Shown piece after piece: positions 1 to 6,150 of a stretch of 7,870 bases of DNA. The notes beneath the pieces were generated by a model. It was not told where the DNA came from, made no database searches, and was given only the letters and a program-made list of their open reading frames with translations. Each line of letters opens with the position of its first letter. Position 1 is the stretch's first letter. Source of the DNA: Clostridia bacterium (GTDB lineage: Bacteria > Bacillota > Clostridia > Lachnospirales > Lachnospiraceae); NCBI GenBank assembly GCA_026000755.1, contig BNZC01000038.1, positions 1-7,870 of the forward strand, written 5' to 3'. The translations under genes were made by a program, and so were the position numbers.

Positions 1-35
1 AAACAAATGGTCGGCTTTCACTGTCATAATAACAT

Positions 36-84
36 AAAAACACCGAAAATGAAAGGTTTTTTCAAGAATCTTTCATTTTCGGTG
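36..84 (-). terminator. Rho-independent terminator of the PucR/CdaR-type regulator gene
   Basis: Positions 41-55 and 70-84 are perfect 15-bp complementary arms (CACCGAAAATGAAAG and its reverse complement) around a 14-base loop. On the minus strand the stem is followed at once by a run of five T (40-36). The stem begins about 32 bases after the regulator's stop codon at 117-119. The orientation of the T-run fits termination of the leftward transcript; no comparable T-run follows on the plus strand. Confidence 0.85.
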
Positions 85-116
85 GAAGTTAGTCTTACAA
101 AGTGGAAGTTGCTTTT

Positions 117-1202
117 TCAATTAACCTTTTTTTTCATTTTCTGCTGTTTCACATACGCCCTGACCATCATGGCAATACGAAACAACAGTGCATCCTCAAA
201 ATTGCGCATATCCAGACCTGTTTCTTTTAGAATCCGTTCCAAACGATAAACCAAGCTGTTTCTATGAATAAACAACTGTCTGGAAGTTTCTGATATATTC
301 AGATTATTATCAAAGAAACGCTGAATAATCATGGATGTTTCCTCATCAATTCGTTCCGGGATTTTCCCGCCAAACACTTCCTGCAAAAACATTTCGCACA
401 GATTTACGGGAAGCTGATAAATCAGTCTGCCAATTCCCAGACGATTGTAGGAAATAACCGCTTTTTCCGCAGAAAAGATCTCACCCACCGTAAGGGCTAA
501 GCAAGCTTCTTGGTAGGAACGGGGCAAATCCTTAAGATTATCCGCCGGATTGCCATAGCCTACACGCACCTTTACCATAGCTTCCGTTTCTAAATGGGCA
601 ACCATAGCAGTTGCCAATTGCTCAAATTCCTTTTCCTCCATGCCTTGTATGTCCTTAACCAATGAAATGCTTTTGTCATTTATTTCTGTGACAAAATCGC
701 TTGCGGAAGAAAACATATGCCGCAGGTATTCCTTCACGTTCCCATCAACTCCCTGTGCCAAATCAATGACATAGACCAAGCGCCGTTTCTGCTCCACTTG
801 CAACTGTTTCGCCCGTCCCATCATGTCCGCCGCTAAAATATTGCCCAAAAGAATATGCTGCATGAAATAGTTCTTATCGTTTTGTTCCCGATCAATGGAA
901 ATGATGTTTTTAATCTGGCAAGCCGCCATACGCCCAATCAGACTGCATTCCTCTGTCAGTGCCTCTACCGCCAAGACATATTCTGTCTGCCACCGGGTGT
1001 CCACCTGAAAGAGTTGCCAGTTTCCCACCCTACCACTCTCCTGTGAAGAATCCACAAAAAGAGCAACCCCATCACCCACTGCATCTTCTACCGGATCTGT
1101 GTTCACTAAAAGCCTGCCCCGCTCATTAAAGAGAGCAAGGGGCAGGCCGGAAATTTCTTTTATTTCTTCTAAAATTGTCTGTAGCTTATGCTTTGAGAAC
1201 AC
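117..1202 (-). CDS. PucR/CdaR-family transcriptional regulator with C-terminal helix-turn-helix
   Basis: This 361-residue protein is probably a cytoplasmic DNA-binding regulator. The C-terminus (about residues 296-345) is the HTH typical of the PucR/CdaR (sugar diacid regulator) group: NISETSRQLFIHRNSLVYRL followed by an ERILKETGLD helix. The middle, around VRVGYGNPADNLKDLPRSYQEA, matches the GGDEF-like segment preceding this HTH in that family. The N-terminus (KLQTILEEIKEISGLPLALF) looks like a small sensor domain; its ligand cannot be read from sequence. I chose a GTG start at 1202-1200 because GGAGGAG lies five bases upstream; an in-frame ATG at 1229 would give 370 residues but has no ribosome site. 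The gene lies downstream of msmX on the same strand, with no terminator between, and behind three tandem palindromes. Inference: it may control carbohydrate uptake genes or itself. A specific target is not supported. Confidence 0.85.
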   Translation of the reverse strand: MFSKHKLQTILEEIKEISGLPLALFNERGRLLVNTDPVEDAVGDGVALFVDSSQESGRVGNWQLFQVDTRWQTEYVLAVEALTEECSLIGRMAACQIKNIISIDREQNDKNYFMQHILLGNILAADMMGRAKQLQVEQKRRLVYVIDLAQGVDGNVKEYLRHMFSSASDFVTEINDKSISLVKDIQGMEEKEFEQLATAMVAHLETEAMVKVRVGYGNPADNLKDLPRSYQEACLALTVGEIFSAEKAVISYNRLGIGRLIYQLPVNLCEMFLQEVFGGKIPERIDEETSMIIQRFFDNNLNISETSRQLFIHRNSLVYRLERILKETGLDMRNFEDALLFRIAMMVRAYVKQQKMKKKVN

Positions 1203-1270
1203 AAAATCTCCTCCGATATACAATAGCATTTACGGTTACTGTCTAGCGAAAAAACACGGAACAATACACG

Positions 1271-1299
1271 ATTATCGAAACGTAATTTCGGTAATACAA
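1271..1299 (-). promoter_or_regulatory. Candidate promoter of the regulator gene, embedded in the repeat array
   Basis: Read on the minus strand, the nearest repeat unit gives TTGTAT (1299-1294), 17 bases, then GATAAT (1276-1271). The -10 hexamer is good and the -35 weak. Initiation near 1264 would leave a leader of about 60 bases before the GTG start. The neighbouring unit repeats the same hexamers at the same spacing, so tandem promoters are possible. A protein bound to the palindrome would cover the -10. Confidence 0.35.
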
Positions 1300-1355
1300 G
1301 ATTATCGAAACGCAATTTCGGTAATACAAGATTATCGAAACGCAGTTTCGATAAT
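1271..1355. repeat. Three tandem 30-bp units, each containing a 25-bp palindrome
   Basis: Palindromes lie at 1271-1295, 1301-1325 and 1331-1355, separated by 5-base linkers (ACAAG), giving an exact 30-bp period. The third is perfect: ATTATCGAAAC, GCA, GTTTCGATAAT. The first two keep the left arm and have two mismatches in the right arm. A further half-site, ATATCGAAAC, lies at 1369-1378. The array is in the msmX-regulator gap, its nearest unit about 68 bases before the regulator's GTG. The 30-bp phasing (about three helical turns) would put bound dimers on one DNA face. An operator array is my inference; no protein is assigned. Confidence 0.8.
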
Positions 1356-1386
1356 ACACATTTACGACATATCGAAACATCATTTT

Positions 1387-2499
1387 TTAATGCGTAACAG
1401 TCAGTTCCGATTCCTTATCAAACACATGAATCTTCTCTGCATCAAGTGCCAACTTAATGGTATCTCCCTTGCGTACCGTGCTTCTGGCATTTACCTTAGC
1501 GGTCATGGGAGATCCGTTAATGGCGTAGTATAACAACACTTCCGACCCCAACAACTCATACCCTGTCACCGTGGTGCTTATAATACCGCCTGTCTGGGTC
1601 GCCAACTTAATCTGGGAATCATCAATATCTTCGGGACGTATGCCCATAATAACCGTCTTTCCAACATAGTCATTTTCCCGTAAAATCTTGCCCTTTGCAG
1701 GAGGCAAATCAATGGAAAATTCACCGCAATCCAAGCGAATCTTATCCCCTTCCTCCTTACACTGCGCCTCCAAAAAATTCATCTGTGGTGATCCGATAAA
1801 TCCCGCCACAAAAAGGTTGTCCGGCTCATTGTATAATTTCCGAGGAGAATCTACCTGTTGAATCAGTCCATCCTTTAAGACTACGATTCGAGTTCCCAAG
1901 GTCATGGCCTCTGTCTGATCATGGGTTACATAAATAATCGTCGCTCCCAATTTCTGATGTAGCGTTGCAATCTCCGCCCTCATCTGCACCCTTAGCTTGG
2001 CATCCAAATTGGAAAGAGGTTCATCCATCAAAAACACCTTGGGATTACGTACAATAGCACGCCCCATGGCAACACGCTGTCTTTGACCACCGGAAAGTGC
2101 CTTTGGCTTGCGATCCAGTAATTTCTCAAGATCCAAAATCTTCGCCGCTTCGTTTACTTTTTGCTTGATCTCGGCTTTTGGAACCTTTGCAATCTTAAGT
2201 GCGAACGCCATGTTGTCAAATACCGTCATATGGGGATAGAGGGCATAGTTCTGGAATACCATTGCAATATCCCTATCTTTTGGTTCCATATCGTTTACTA
2301 CTTTTCCATCAATAGAAAATTCACCTGAGGTGATGTCCTCTAATCCCGCAATCATGCGAAGGGTGGTGGATTTGCCGCAGCCGGAGGGTCCTACGAAAAT
2401 AATAAATTCCTTGTCCTCCACCTCTAAGTTGAAATCCTTTACGGCTTCAAATCCGTTGGGATAGGCCTTATAGATGTTTTTGAGTGATAAGCTTGCCAT
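1387..2499 (-). CDS. msmX: Carbohydrate ABC transporter ATP-binding protein, MsmX/UgpC (MalK) type
   Basis: This is a complete 370-residue ATPase subunit that would power a sugar or glycerol-phosphate importer at the inner face of the membrane. Visible motifs: Walker A GPSGCGKST (37-45), Q-loop Gln83 in FQNYALYPH, signature LSGGQ (135-139), Walker B VFLMDE (155-160), D-loop SNLDAKLR, H-loop His193 in VTHDQTEAM. From about residue 235 the C-terminus (IGSPQMNF, later IMGIRPEDI) is the OB/TOBE regulatory domain of the MalK class. GAGGAAAC precedes the ATG. No permease or binding-protein gene is adjacent. In Bacillus and Streptococcus, orphan MsmX-type ATPases energise several different importers, so this one may be shared too (inference). 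It is followed by the regulator gene with no evident terminator. UgpC and MsmX are not separable by sequence alone. Confidence 0.95.
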   Translation of the reverse strand: MASLSLKNIYKAYPNGFEAVKDFNLEVEDKEFIIFVGPSGCGKSTTLRMIAGLEDITSGEFSIDGKVVNDMEPKDRDIAMVFQNYALYPHMTVFDNMAFALKIAKVPKAEIKQKVNEAAKILDLEKLLDRKPKALSGGQRQRVAMGRAIVRNPKVFLMDEPLSNLDAKLRVQMRAEIATLHQKLGATIIYVTHDQTEAMTLGTRIVVLKDGLIQQVDSPRKLYNEPDNLFVAGFIGSPQMNFLEAQCKEEGDKIRLDCGEFSIDLPPAKGKILRENDYVGKTVIMGIRPEDIDDSQIKLATQTGGIISTTVTGYELLGSEVLLYYAINGSPMTAKVNARSTVRKGDTIKLALDAEKIHVFDKESELTVTH

Positions 2500-2521
2500 G
2501 ATTGTTTCCTCGCTTCCTTTT

Positions 2522-2596
2522 TCATAATTCCCGGTTACTCTCGTTACGTTTGGCGGTTTTATTCAAACACCGATATCCGAGTTTCATTATGTACAC
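2522..2596 (-). CDS. Possible 24-codon small ORF upstream of msmX
   Basis: A GTG at 2596-2594 follows AAAGGAGAG at a suitable distance and opens a 24-codon frame (starts VYIMKLGYRC, ends NESNREL) stopping at 2524-2522, about 22 bases before the msmX ATG. An in-frame ATG lies at codon 4. There is no membrane segment and no run of codons suggesting attenuation. The start overlaps a candidate msmX -10 hexamer, so the ORF and that promoter cannot both be right. It may be a chance ORF. Confidence 0.2.
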   Translation of the reverse strand: MYIMKLGYRCLNKTAKRNESNREL

Positions 2597-2613
2597 AACT
2601 TCTCTCCTTTCCA
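2586..2613 (-). promoter_or_regulatory. Candidate msmX promoter
   Basis: On the minus strand TGGAAA (2613-2608) is followed after 16 bases by CATAAT (2591-2586). The -10 differs from consensus at one position and the -35 at two. Initiation near 2579 would leave about 80 bases of leader before the msmX ATG. Only hexamer matching supports this. Confidence 0.35.
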
Positions 2614-2681
2614 GTTTAACAAAAATGGGCTGTTTTGGAAAGGGTAAAACCTCACAAAAATAATTGGTTTTTTTGTACATC

Positions 2682-2711
2682 TTGACAAATAAAGCTTGCC
2701 AATCATGTAAG
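2682..2711 (+). promoter_or_regulatory. Candidate typA promoter
   Basis: A consensus TTGACA lies at 2682-2687, followed after 18 bases by the weaker TGTAAG (2706-2711). A second -10-like hexamer, TATAAA (2733-2738), lacks a matching -35. Between them is a tandem duplication of GTGTGGTA (2713-2720, 2721-2728). The typA ribosome site AGAAAGGA ends seven bases before the ATG. Confidence 0.45.
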
Positions 2712-2761
2712 AGTGTGGTAGTGTGGTATATGTATAAAGCGAGTCGAGAAAGGATTTTACA

Positions 2762-4588
2762 ATGAAAATAAAACGAGAAGACATCAGAAACATCGCCATT
2801 ATTGCCCATGTTGACCATGGAAAAACCACCCTAGTGGATGAATTATTAAAACAAAGCGGTGTATTTCGGGCGAATCAGGACGTGCAGGAGCGGGTCATGG
2901 ATTCCAATGACATCGAACGGGAACGGGGAATTACGATTCTCTCCAAAAATACTGCTGTTTTTTATAAAGACGTAAAAATCAATATCATCGATACCCCGGG
3001 TCATGCGGATTTTGGCGGCGAGGTAGAACGTGTACTTAAAATGGTAAATGGCGTGGTTTTAGTGGTAGATGCCTTTGAGGGGGCTATGCCACAGACCAAA
3101 TTTGTCCTCATGAAGGCCTTAGAGCTTGCCCTGCCTGTAGTAGTTTGCATTAACAAGATTGACCGCACAGAGGCACGTCCTACGGAAGTCATTGATGAGG
3201 TCTTAGAGCTGTTCATGGATTTGGATGCTTCCGATGAACAACTGGATTGCCCCTTTTTATTTGCCTCTGCAAAAGGTGGCTATGCAAAGCGTGCCTTAGA
3301 AGAAGAAAACACGGATATGAGTGCTTTATTTGAAACGATTTTAGACTATATTCCCGCACCCGAGGGGGATCCTGAGGCTCCTGTTCAGGTGTTGATCAGC
3401 ACCATTGACTACAATGAATATGTGGGGCGTATCGGCGTTGGCAAGGTGGATAACGGCTGCCTTAAGATTAACCAAGAAGCCCTTGTGCTAAATGCCCATG
3501 AACCGGACAAACATACCAAGGTAAAAATCAGCAAGCTCTATGAATTTGACGGCTTAAACAAGGTGGACGTGACAGAGGCGAAAAGCGGTTCCATTGTCGC
3601 CATTTCCGGCATTGCGGATATTCATATCGGCGATACCATCTGCGATTTGAGTAATCCTGCCGCCATTCCATTTCAGAAGATTTCAGAACCAACGATTTCC
3701 ATGAATTTTATTGTAAATGACAGCCCCTTGGCAGGACAAGAGGGGAAATACTTAACCTCTCGTCACCTGAGAGATCGCTTGTTTCGGGAACTGAATACGG
3801 ACGTTAGTCTGCGTGTAGAGGAAACGGAAAGTGCCGACAGCTTAAAGGTGTCCGGACGCGGGGAACTGCATTTATCCGTGTTGATTGAAAATATGCGCCG
3901 TGAAGGCTATGAATTTGCAGTAAGCAAGGCGGAGGTGCTCTACCAAACCGATGAAAACGGAACAAAGACCGAGCCTGTGGAATTGGCTTATGTGGATGTT
4001 CCTGACAACTTTACGGGAGCGGTGATTGACAAGCTAAGCCAACGAAAGGGCTTGTTACTTAACATGGGCAGTATCAGCGGTGGCTATACTCGTCTGGAGT
4101 TTGACATTCCTTCCAGGGGTCTGATTGGTTATCGAGGAGAATTTCTGACGGATACCAAGGGCAATGGTATCATCAACACGATTTTTAACGGATATGCACC
4201 GTATAAAGGGGAAATCAGCTACCGCAAGCAGGGTTCTTTGATTGCCTTTGAGGCAGGGGAAGCGGTTGCCTATGGCTTATTCAGTGCACAGGAGCGTGGC
4301 AGTTTGTTTATCAGTCCCGGAGAAAAGGTTTACTCCGGTATGATTATCGGACAAAGTGCCAAGGCGGAGGATATTGAATTAAATATCTGCAAGAAGAAAC
4401 ATTTGACAAACACACGTTCTTCCGGTGCAGACGAGGCTTTGACCTTGACTCCGCCAAGGATTCTAAGCTTGGAGCAAGCTTTAGAGTTTATTGATACGGA
4501 TGAATTGCTAGAGGTGACTCCGGAGAATTTGAGGATCAGAAAGAGGATTTTGGATCCTACTGCTAGGAAACGGGCAGGGAGGAAATAA
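2762..4588 (+). CDS. typA: TypA/BipA ribosome-associated translational GTPase
   Basis: This is a complete 608-residue protein, the usual size for the family. It binds ribosomes as a GTPase related to EF-G and LepA, and is linked to ribosome assembly and to growth under cold or stress. Motifs in order: G1 AHVDHGKT (15-22), switch I with ERERGITI (52-59), G3 DTPGH (77-81), G4 NKID (131-134) and G5 SAKGG. Domain II follows (VGRIGVGKVDNG), then the EF-G-like alpha/beta domains (SGRGELHLSVLIENMRREG, and PSRGLIGYRGEFLTDTKGNG, a TypA hallmark) and the TypA C-terminal domain ending RKRAGRK. The ATG at 2762 follows AGAAAGGA. It stands alone on its strand, divergent from msmX, with no simple hairpin-plus-T terminator after the TAA; the large palindrome about 85 bases on may do that job. 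No key residue appears missing. Confidence 0.97.
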   Translation: MKIKREDIRNIAIIAHVDHGKTTLVDELLKQSGVFRANQDVQERVMDSNDIERERGITILSKNTAVFYKDVKINIIDTPGHADFGGEVERVLKMVNGVVLVVDAFEGAMPQTKFVLMKALELALPVVVCINKIDRTEARPTEVIDEVLELFMDLDASDEQLDCPFLFASAKGGYAKRALEEENTDMSALFETILDYIPAPEGDPEAPVQVLISTIDYNEYVGRIGVGKVDNGCLKINQEALVLNAHEPDKHTKVKISKLYEFDGLNKVDVTEAKSGSIVAISGIADIHIGDTICDLSNPAAIPFQKISEPTISMNFIVNDSPLAGQEGKYLTSRHLRDRLFRELNTDVSLRVEETESADSLKVSGRGELHLSVLIENMRREGYEFAVSKAEVLYQTDENGTKTEPVELAYVDVPDNFTGAVIDKLSQRKGLLLNMGSISGGYTRLEFDIPSRGLIGYRGEFLTDTKGNGIINTIFNGYAPYKGEISYRKQGSLIAFEAGEAVAYGLFSAQERGSLFISPGEKVYSGMIIGQSAKAEDIELNICKKKHLTNTRSSGADEALTLTPPRILSLEQALEFIDTDELLEVTPENLRIRKRILDPTARKRAGRK

Positions 4589-4672
4589 GGAATTAAGTAC
4601 GAAGTCGTTTATGAGCCTTAATGAGTGCGTAGCACGAGCTTAGCCCCACGGACCTCCCGTAAGCATCGTTTC
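4589..4672. other. Non-coding stretch between typA and the palindromic element
   Basis: No supported ORF, promoter or T-run terminator was seen. It contains a small GTGC-GTA-GCAC hairpin (4625-4635) and the series GCTTAG (4638-4643), CGGAC (4649-4653), CCTCCC (4653-4658). The same series in the same order recurs in the loop of the palindrome at 4722-4748, suggesting this stretch belongs to the same repeat element. Confidence 0.4.
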
Positions 4673-4857
4673 CCTTTCGTGAAAAACAGGCTGCCGCCGG
4701 GGCTTTGAAAAAGAATCACTCGCTTAGAGCATTTCGGACGAACCTCCCAAAAACGCATTTTCGGGAATAGCGGTTCCCGAAAATGGGAGTTTCTCCTCCA
4801 TTTCGCTCGAATGCTTCTTTTTCAAAGCCCCGGCGGCAGCCTGTTTTTCACGAAAGG
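4673..4857. repeat. Palindromic element with perfect 43-bp inverted arms
   Basis: Positions 4673-4715 and 4815-4857 are exact reverse complements over 43 bp, with a GC-rich core (AGGCTGCCGCCGGGGC) flanked by A- and T-rich ends. The 99-base loop holds a further hairpin. There is no coding frame and no transposase. The element lies between convergent genes, ending 12 bases before the stop codon of the minus-strand EEP gene. In RNA from either strand it would fold into a very stable stem, so it could act as a bidirectional terminator or 3'-end protector. Its length and symmetry would also fit a dispersed palindromic or MITE-like repeat. No target-site duplication was seen. Confidence 0.85.
4756..4785. 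repeat. Nested hairpin in the loop of the palindromic element
   Basis: CATTTTCGGGAA (4756-4767) and TTCCCGAAAATG (4774-4785) are perfect 12-bp arms around the loop TAGCGG. CTCCC (4744-4748) and GGGAG (4785-4789) could extend the stem past a seven-base bulge. Related CATTTTCGG strings occur in the terminator at 70-84 and downstream of the toxin gene near 6157. Confidence 0.75.
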
Positions 4858-4869
4858 TATACGCTTCGC

Positions 4870-5544
4870 TCACTCTCCATTCCAAATAAGGCTTACGGCA
4901 ATCCCACTATGGTCAGATAAATTCTTGTCTTTATTCCATTCTTCAATATCAATATCGACACCATCTACAAATTTCTCTGAAATAGCGATATGGTCGATAC
5001 ATTCCGGTCTGTCCATCGTAAGCAGCTCGATATGATTTTCGGAGAAAGAATGAATCATGGCACTCCTGCCGAACTTTGTGTAATAGTAATTATCTGCAAA
5101 ACTACAGTTAAAATCGCCGCACACGCATAGACTGTTTCCATCAGACGAAAGCCTCCTAAAATCATCCAGTTGCTTTGATAAATCCTCATGGAAGGACGGA
5201 TGCCTATTACCATAAATCCCGATTATCGTTCCGTAGACCAGAAGATTACCTCTTTCCGTTTCTAACTCGACACATAGAGCGGTATATTCGTCATAAGTCG
5301 TATGTTGTTTCACACATCTATAATTGGTGAAAATCGAAACCCGATTCTCTGTAGGTTTGTAATTCACCGGTTGGTTTCCACCTAGCTTTGGGGTTTGGAA
5401 ACAATACCGATCGTTCGGTTTTAACTGCACATCCGTTTCCGTCAGGACAAGAATATCCGCCTTCACTTGTTCACAAACAAACAGAATTTCATCAAGCTTT
5501 GCTTTGTGTTTTAATCGTTCGACATTCCAAGTGGCAATCCTCAT
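4870..5544 (-). CDS. Endonuclease/exonuclease/phosphatase (EEP) fold protein
   Basis: This is a metal-dependent phosphodiesterase-fold protein; the substrate (DNA, RNA, phospholipid or other) is not deducible. Numbered from the ATG at 5565, visible EEP motifs are the N-terminal WNVERL with Asn14, the metal ligand Glu43 in LVLTETD, GDFN (150-153), IDH (190-192) and the C-terminal SDHSG (217-221) with the catalytic His. All expected catalytic blocks are present in about 225 residues, the size of a bare single-domain enzyme. No signal peptide is seen. I prefer the ATG at 5544 because MRIATWNVERL is the family's usual beginning and AAGAAGTGA lies just upstream; the in-frame ATG at 5565 would add seven residues. 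A 10-bp duplication disturbs the start region. The gene is divergent from the toxin-antitoxin pair and ends next to the palindromic element. Confidence 0.85.
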   Translation of the reverse strand: MRIATWNVERLKHKAKLDEILFVCEQVKADILVLTETDVQLKPNDRYCFQTPKLGGNQPVNYKPTENRVSIFTNYRCVKQHTTYDEYTALCVELETERGNLLVYGTIIGIYGNRHPSFHEDLSKQLDDFRRLSSDGNSLCVCGDFNCSFADNYYYTKFGRSAMIHSFSENHIELLTMDRPECIDHIAISEKFVDGVDIDIEEWNKDKNLSDHSGIAVSLIWNGE

Positions 5545-5560
5545 GTTGTTTTCACTTCTT

Positions 5561-5580
5561 TTCATAAAATTTCATAAAAT
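5561..5580 (-). repeat. Tandem 10-bp duplication in the EEP gene start region
   Basis: Two copies of ATTTTATGAA (minus strand) lie side by side between the strong Shine-Dalgarno AGGTGAT (5589-5583) and the EEP frame. The first copy's ATG (5575-5573) sits seven bases from that site but opens a seven-codon out-of-frame peptide (MKFYEKK, stop 5554-5552). The second copy's ATG (5565) is in the EEP frame but ten bases further away. Confidence 0.8.
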
Positions 5581-5602
5581 TTATCACCTCTTATTGCCTT
5601 TT

Positions 5603-5631
5603 TTGAAAAACCGGTGTATACTGGGTATATG
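5603..5631 (+). promoter_or_regulatory. Candidate promoter and operator of the toxin-antitoxin operon
   Basis: TTGAAA (5603-5608), 17 bases, then TATATG (5626-5631) form a moderate promoter. The palindrome TATAC-TGG-GTATA (5617-5629) overlaps the -10, the usual place for an autoregulatory operator of a type II toxin-antitoxin system. The antitoxin's DNA-binding core appears reduced, so which protein would bind it is unclear. Confidence 0.45.
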
Positions 5632-5654
5632 CTATGAATGGAGGTACACATCTT

Positions 5655-5825
5655 ATGTCAACGATTAAGCCTGTATCTGATTTGCAAAACAAAGAATACG
5701 AAAAACTGTTGGCTTGGCAAAAGCTAAAATCAAAACTGGATGAAGGACGGCGTTCCGGTGAGGAAAACGGTTGGATTTCTTCTGATGAGGCAAGAACCAT
5801 CTTTGAGGAACGCTATCATGTTTAA
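5655..5825 (+). CDS. Short Phd/YefM-like antitoxin, apparently missing most of the DNA-binding core
   Basis: This 56-residue protein would neutralise the toxin encoded next to it. The first ten residues, MSTIKPVSDL, match the start of Phd/YefM-type antitoxins. The rest, from EYEKLLAWQKLKSKLDEGRRSGEE to the C-terminus, resembles their toxin-binding C-terminal helices. Typical members are about 80-90 residues, with a stretch between these parts carrying the GEPV...NGRGRYAI strand-helix core; here the two ends are joined nearly directly, in frame. I chose the ATG at 5655 because GGAGG (5640-5644) lies ten bases upstream; an in-frame ATG at 5634 has no such site. The stop overlaps the toxin start by eight bases, so translation is coupled. 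The family is recalled, not searched; it could be a RelB-like antitoxin of another class. Confidence 0.7.
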   Translation: MSTIKPVSDLQNKEYEKLLAWQKLKSKLDEGRRSGEENGWISSDEARTIFEERYHV

Positions 5826-6150
5826 GGTCAGCTATTCCGGAACGGCTATAAAAGACTTAGAACAAATAGGTGACTATATCGCTGAACAGTTACAGAATCC
5901 GCAAGCTGCTCTGAACACACTTCATAACATCCAAGATACCATTGATAAACTTAGTGCTTTTCCACATATGGGTTCGTTATTAGCCGATGTTACAAAAACT
6001 GCAACGGATTACCGCTTTCTTGTTTGTGGCAATTATCTTGCTTTTTATCACTTCTCAAAGGATGAAGTATTGATTGACCGCATACTTTATGGTCAGCGAG
6101 ATTATATAAAAATACTGTTCAAAGATTTACCTCAAAACAACTCTAAATAA
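5818..6150 (+). CDS. RelE/ParE-family toxin
   Basis: This is a complete 110-residue toxin of a type II toxin-antitoxin system. RelE members cleave mRNA on the ribosome and ParE members poison gyrase; which applies here cannot be read. Family features: an N-terminal strand and helix pair (FKVSYSGTAIKDLEQIGDYIAEQL), the FPHMGSLL loop (48-55), then the core strands YRFLVCGNYLAFYHF (65-79) and the C-terminal VLIDRILYGQRDY (84-96), with the conserved RIL-G-RDY pattern. The start at 5818 is supported by GAGGA (5805-5809) eight bases upstream and by the eight-base overlap with the antitoxin; an ATG at 5740 in the same frame lies inside the antitoxin gene and would add residues unlike the family. Transcription is probably shared with the antitoxin. 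Confidence 0.88.
   Translation: MFKVSYSGTAIKDLEQIGDYIAEQLQNPQAALNTLHNIQDTIDKLSAFPHMGSLLADVTKTATDYRFLVCGNYLAFYHFSKDEVLIDRILYGQRDYIKILFKDLPQNNSK

Noticed and set aside
7..249. Plus-strand 80-codon ORF at the left edge
   Set aside because: It runs through the terminator hairpin and antisense to the regulator's 3' end.
1271..1355. CcpA cre sites in the palindrome array
   Set aside because: Aligned on the central CG, the palindrome fails the conserved outer TG/CA and inner positions of the cre consensus.
1261..1380. Short CRISPR array
   Set aside because: The units are tandem with only 5-base, nearly constant linkers, so there are no spacers, and no cas genes are present.
1099..1533. Plus-strand ORF of 144 codons with an internal repeat DYRNAISVIQ
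   Set aside because: It is antisense to the 5' end of the regulator gene and the 3' end of msmX. The peptide repeat is the translation of the 30-bp DNA repeats, and there is no ribosome site.
2522..2829. Two long minus-strand ORFs across the msmX-typA gap
   Set aside because: Both run antisense into the typA start and promoter, and their composition is not protein-like. Only the last 24 codons of one have a ribosome site and are kept as a doubtful small ORF.
4811..5035. Plus-strand ORF leaving the palindromic element
   Set aside because: It is antisense to the EEP gene, whose catalytic motifs are clear on the other strand.
5740..6150. Extended 136-residue toxin starting inside the antitoxin gene
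   Set aside because: The extra residues are an out-of-frame reading of the antitoxin. The ATG at 5818 has its own ribosome site and matches the family length.
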